A stretch of 64,000 nucleotides of DNA from Candidatus Hydrogenedentota bacterium (GTDB lineage Bacteria > UBA8481 > J006): assembly GCA_003697085.1 (NCBI GenBank), contig RFFU01000040.1, positions 1-64,000 on the forward strand, given 5' to 3'. A model generated the notes under the pieces. It searched no databases and was not told the origin of the DNA. It saw nothing but the letters and a program-made list of their open reading frames with translations. A program made the position numbers and the translations under genes. Of this stretch, positions 62,141 through 64,000 are shown one piece after another (position 1 is the stretch's first letter; every line of letters begins with the position of its first letter).

Positions 62141-63438
62141 TTCCGCCGAGCCTCGATCGAGAAGTCGAAACGGTCTCCCGAACGTTGAACGTCCGGATCG
62201 GAAACGACGAGTTCTTCGCCGGGAAGGTATTTCCCGGCTCGTTCCCTGAGCCGCGTGGCGAACTGTTGCGCCTCCGCGATTCCCGCGCATCGGCCGGAGA
62301 CCTTGATGGTGTGTTCTCCGATTCCGGCGTCATCGAATGTCAGATCCAGTCCCTCGGCCGCGTCCGCCAAAAGGCTCCATGCGTTCAAGGCCGAACCCCG
62401 TTTCTCCAACCGAGTCAGAAGGGAATCCCGTTCGGAACGGATTCCCTTCAGCGCGCGACGCAATTGTTCCTCCGGCGCCACCATCCTCTTCGCCGGCAGC
62501 GCTCGATGAAAGGCCTTCTCCATTTCCGCGTGCAAAAGTTTCTCGTCGGCACGGATGGTTCGCAGACGCAGTCCTCCTCCCGCAAGTAAAAGAAGGATCG
62601 TAATCGCCGCCAGGAAAGAGGTGAAATGCCGAAAGAAAAAGGCTCTCCGGCGCGGTTTCGCCACCCAAGCCCCCCGTGGCGCGCTTCCGCCTGCGCGTGA
62701 AAACAACTCTATCGCCTCGTATTTCTTCCAGGCGAGAGGGGGAGATTTATCGAGCGCGGAAAGAAGAACTTCGTGGCGCATTTCCCTGTCGGGGCCGCAC
62801 TGGCAGAGCCGCCAACGTCCGCCCGAAGCGAATCCGCTCCAGGAATCATAGTCATAGCCGCCGTCGTCCGGTTTGGTCATGACGGCGGGCACCGGGCCGA
62901 TCCACTCCGGCTTTGGAGGAGTGATCCCGTCCGGAACGCGGGCGTAATACCAGGCTTCGGCGGCCGTGAGAAATTTCCTTCCGGTTACCGCCGCTAAAAC
63001 CTCACGGTTTCTCCTGGGTCTCTCAGAAGGAAAACAGATCGCGGTTTCTTCCACGTGGAAGGGTAATGTGGTCTCGAGTTCACTCAGGACTGTTGAGAGC
63101 AATTCCTCCGGTTCAACCGGAGGAATGAAGGTCTCCCGGTAGAAGGTCTTGCCCGTGAAAAGGATCCTGACGGCCGGAACGGGCGCGAACCAGTCGGCGG
63201 GAAACCGTTTCTCGGCGCTAAGACCACTTTCCCTCTTGGGCGCCTCCGACGCTTCCTCCAATGTGCCGGCCTTCTCCCCTTCCGGCTCCGTACTTCCGAA
63301 TTCGCTTCTATTGGCCGCGGGTGGTTCCGGCGAATCCGTTTCGTCCTCGAAAGAGGAGATCAAGCGGGTTCCGGTAGCACGATGCTCGATCAACCCCGCC
63401 TTTCCTTCCGGCCATAGAATGACGATGATCCGTTTCAA
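62137..63438 (-). CDS. gspL: type II secretion GspL-like inner-membrane protein
   Basis: 433 residues. The cytoplasmic part (about 1-265) is an actin-like GspL domain interrupted by an acidic linker (about 30-75). Recognisable points are LSTVLSELETTLPFHVEETA and DREMRHEVLLSALD. One membrane helix lies at about 273-295 (SFLAAITILLLLAGGG), followed by a coiled coil and a ferredoxin-like periplasmic domain (about 345-430, NAWSLLADAAEGLDLTFDDA). GspL links the GspE ATPase to GspM in the inner membrane. It lies between partial gspK and gspM. Confidence 0.8.
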   Translation of the reverse strand: MKRIIVILWPEGKAGLIEHRATGTRLISSFEDETDSPEPPAANRSEFGSTEPEGEKAGTLEEASEAPKRESGLSAEKRFPADWFAPVPAVRILFTGKTFYRETFIPPVEPEELLSTVLSELETTLPFHVEETAICFPSERPRRNREVLAAVTGRKFLTAAEAWYYARVPDGITPPKPEWIGPVPAVMTKPDDGGYDYDSWSGFASGGRWRLCQCGPDREMRHEVLLSALDKSPPLAWKKYEAIELFSRAGGSAPRGAWVAKPRRRAFFFRHFTSFLAAITILLLLAGGGLRLRTIRADEKLLHAEMEKAFHRALPAKRMVAPEEQLRRALKGIRSERDSLLTRLEKRGSALNAWSLLADAAEGLDLTFDDAGIGEHTIKVSGRCAGIAEAQQFATRLRERAGKYLPGEELVVSDPDVQRSGDRFDFSIEARRK

Positions 63439-63542
63439 TGCCGCTGCTCCTTGCTTCTCTTCGCCCGCATTTCCGTCCGCCGATCATCTCCGCCTTTCGG
63501 CCGACGCCGGTTAGTGTAGCGGAAAATGAGGTTGACGCATCC

Positions 63543-63607
63543 GGAAAAGGCAAAAGGAAGAAGGCAAAAGGAAGAAAGCAAAAGGCAAAAGGGAGAAGGG
63601 AAAGGAG
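63543..63607. repeat. AAAGGCAAAAGGAAGAA simple repeat
   Basis: In the 200-base gap between gspK and gspL, four or five imperfect copies of a 14-17 base A/G unit (GGCAAAAGGAAGAA) lie in tandem. A related AAAGTCAAAAGGC block lies at 32385-32430. No gene. Confidence 0.65.
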
Positions 63608-63640
63608 GCGTTCCGAGGTCAAGTTTTCCGCGGCGAGCGT

Positions 63641-64000
63641 TCAGCGAATCTCCTCCCTTTCGAGGAGCAAGTCGCCGTTCGGGGACCGTTTCAGAACCGC
63701 CGTCAAGGTTACCTTGGCCCGCCCTTTTTTCGCGGTTGCCGTAACGAGGTACGCATCGGAAGAGACCGAAAGATACGGCGCCAATTCCGCGAATTCCTCG
63801 TCCGTCAAATCCGTGTACGGCTTCACGTCCTCGACCGCGTTGAAGGGGTGAAGCCGGGCCTGCGAATGAATTCTTCCGGCGTCGGCAAGCGTAAGGGACG
63901 GCGCGAGCGCCGCCAGAACATCCGGCTTCGCCGTGTTGACATTGACCGAGCCGGAGCCGAAGAGCGTGAGGCGTGCGACCAGGTCGGAATCGATTTCGTC
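63641..64000 (-). CDS. gspK: type II secretion minor pseudopilin GspK, C-terminal part (cut by window edge)
   Basis: The minus-strand frame is open from the right edge to 63641, giving 119 residues. They contain the GspK signature region VNVNTAKPDVLAALAPSLTL, then ARLHPFNAVEDVKPY and LSVSSDAYLVTATA, the strands and loops that close the second alpha domain. GspK caps the pseudopilus tip. The start and first domain lie outside the window. A 200-base gap with a simple repeat separates it from gspL. Confidence 0.85.
   Translation of the reverse strand, partial: DEIDSDLVARLTLFGSGSVNVNTAKPDVLAALAPSLTLADAGRIHSQARLHPFNAVEDVKPYTDLTDEEFAELAPYLSVSSDAYLVTATAKKGRAKVTLTAVLKRSPNGDLLLEREEIR

Overview
The window looks like a chromosomal piece of a diderm (outer-membrane) bacterium with moderately high GC, flagella, a type II secretion system, outer-membrane beta-barrels and lipoproteins. 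I cannot name the phylum from the sequence. The flagellar order flbD-motA-motB-fliL-fliM-fliN/Y-fliO-fliP-fliQ-fliR-flhB-flhA-flhF-flhG matches the order known from spirochaetes. The degenerate CACGGAA-type spacer repeats and the large multidomain surface proteins fit a poorly sampled, probably uncultivated lineage equally well.

Layout. 1-2.4 kb: an ECF sigma factor, a zinc-finger anti-sigma candidate and a fused two-domain glycosyltransferase. 2.4-5.8 kb, minus strand: a hyuA-hyuB pair (ATP-dependent hydantoinase/oxoprolinase family). 5.85-6.24 kb: a palindrome-rich, repeat-derived divergent spacer. 6.24-25.1 kb: one long flagellar operon that encodes the stator, the switch, most of the export gate, FlhF/FlhG, sigma-28, a FapA-like protein and five genes without an assigned function; most junctions overlap. 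25.1-30.7 kb: an AT-richer accessory segment with a Rossmann-like/beta-propeller fusion gene, a decayed IS1634-type element with a DUF6788-type partner, and an orphan ORF. 30.7-32.1 kb: fumC, followed by a repeat-filled spacer. 32.7-34.7 kb: a secreted protein with a degenerate CFI-box-like C terminus.

35.0-58.6 kb is the most striking region. It is a tightly spaced plus-strand cluster for extracellular alpha-glucan use: two MalF/MalG-type permeases, a lipoprotein sugar-binding protein, an outer-membrane barrel, a CBM48 domain fused to a second outer-membrane barrel, a CBM48 lipoprotein, a subtilase with a LamG domain, a GH13 enzyme without a signal peptide, a giant (about 3,430-residue) surface GH13 protein with many carbohydrate-binding and FnIII modules, and a small secreted FnIII protein. 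I read it as a SUS-like starch capture, digestion and import system built from non-SusCD parts. No transport ATPase is encoded in the cluster.

58.6-64 kb, minus strand: tRNA-Glu(TTC), tRNA-Pro(GGG), an ATP-cone/uridine kinase fusion, two small membrane proteins, and gspM, gspL and the 3' end of gspK of a type II secretion operon that runs off the right edge. That system could plausibly export the surface amylase proteins.
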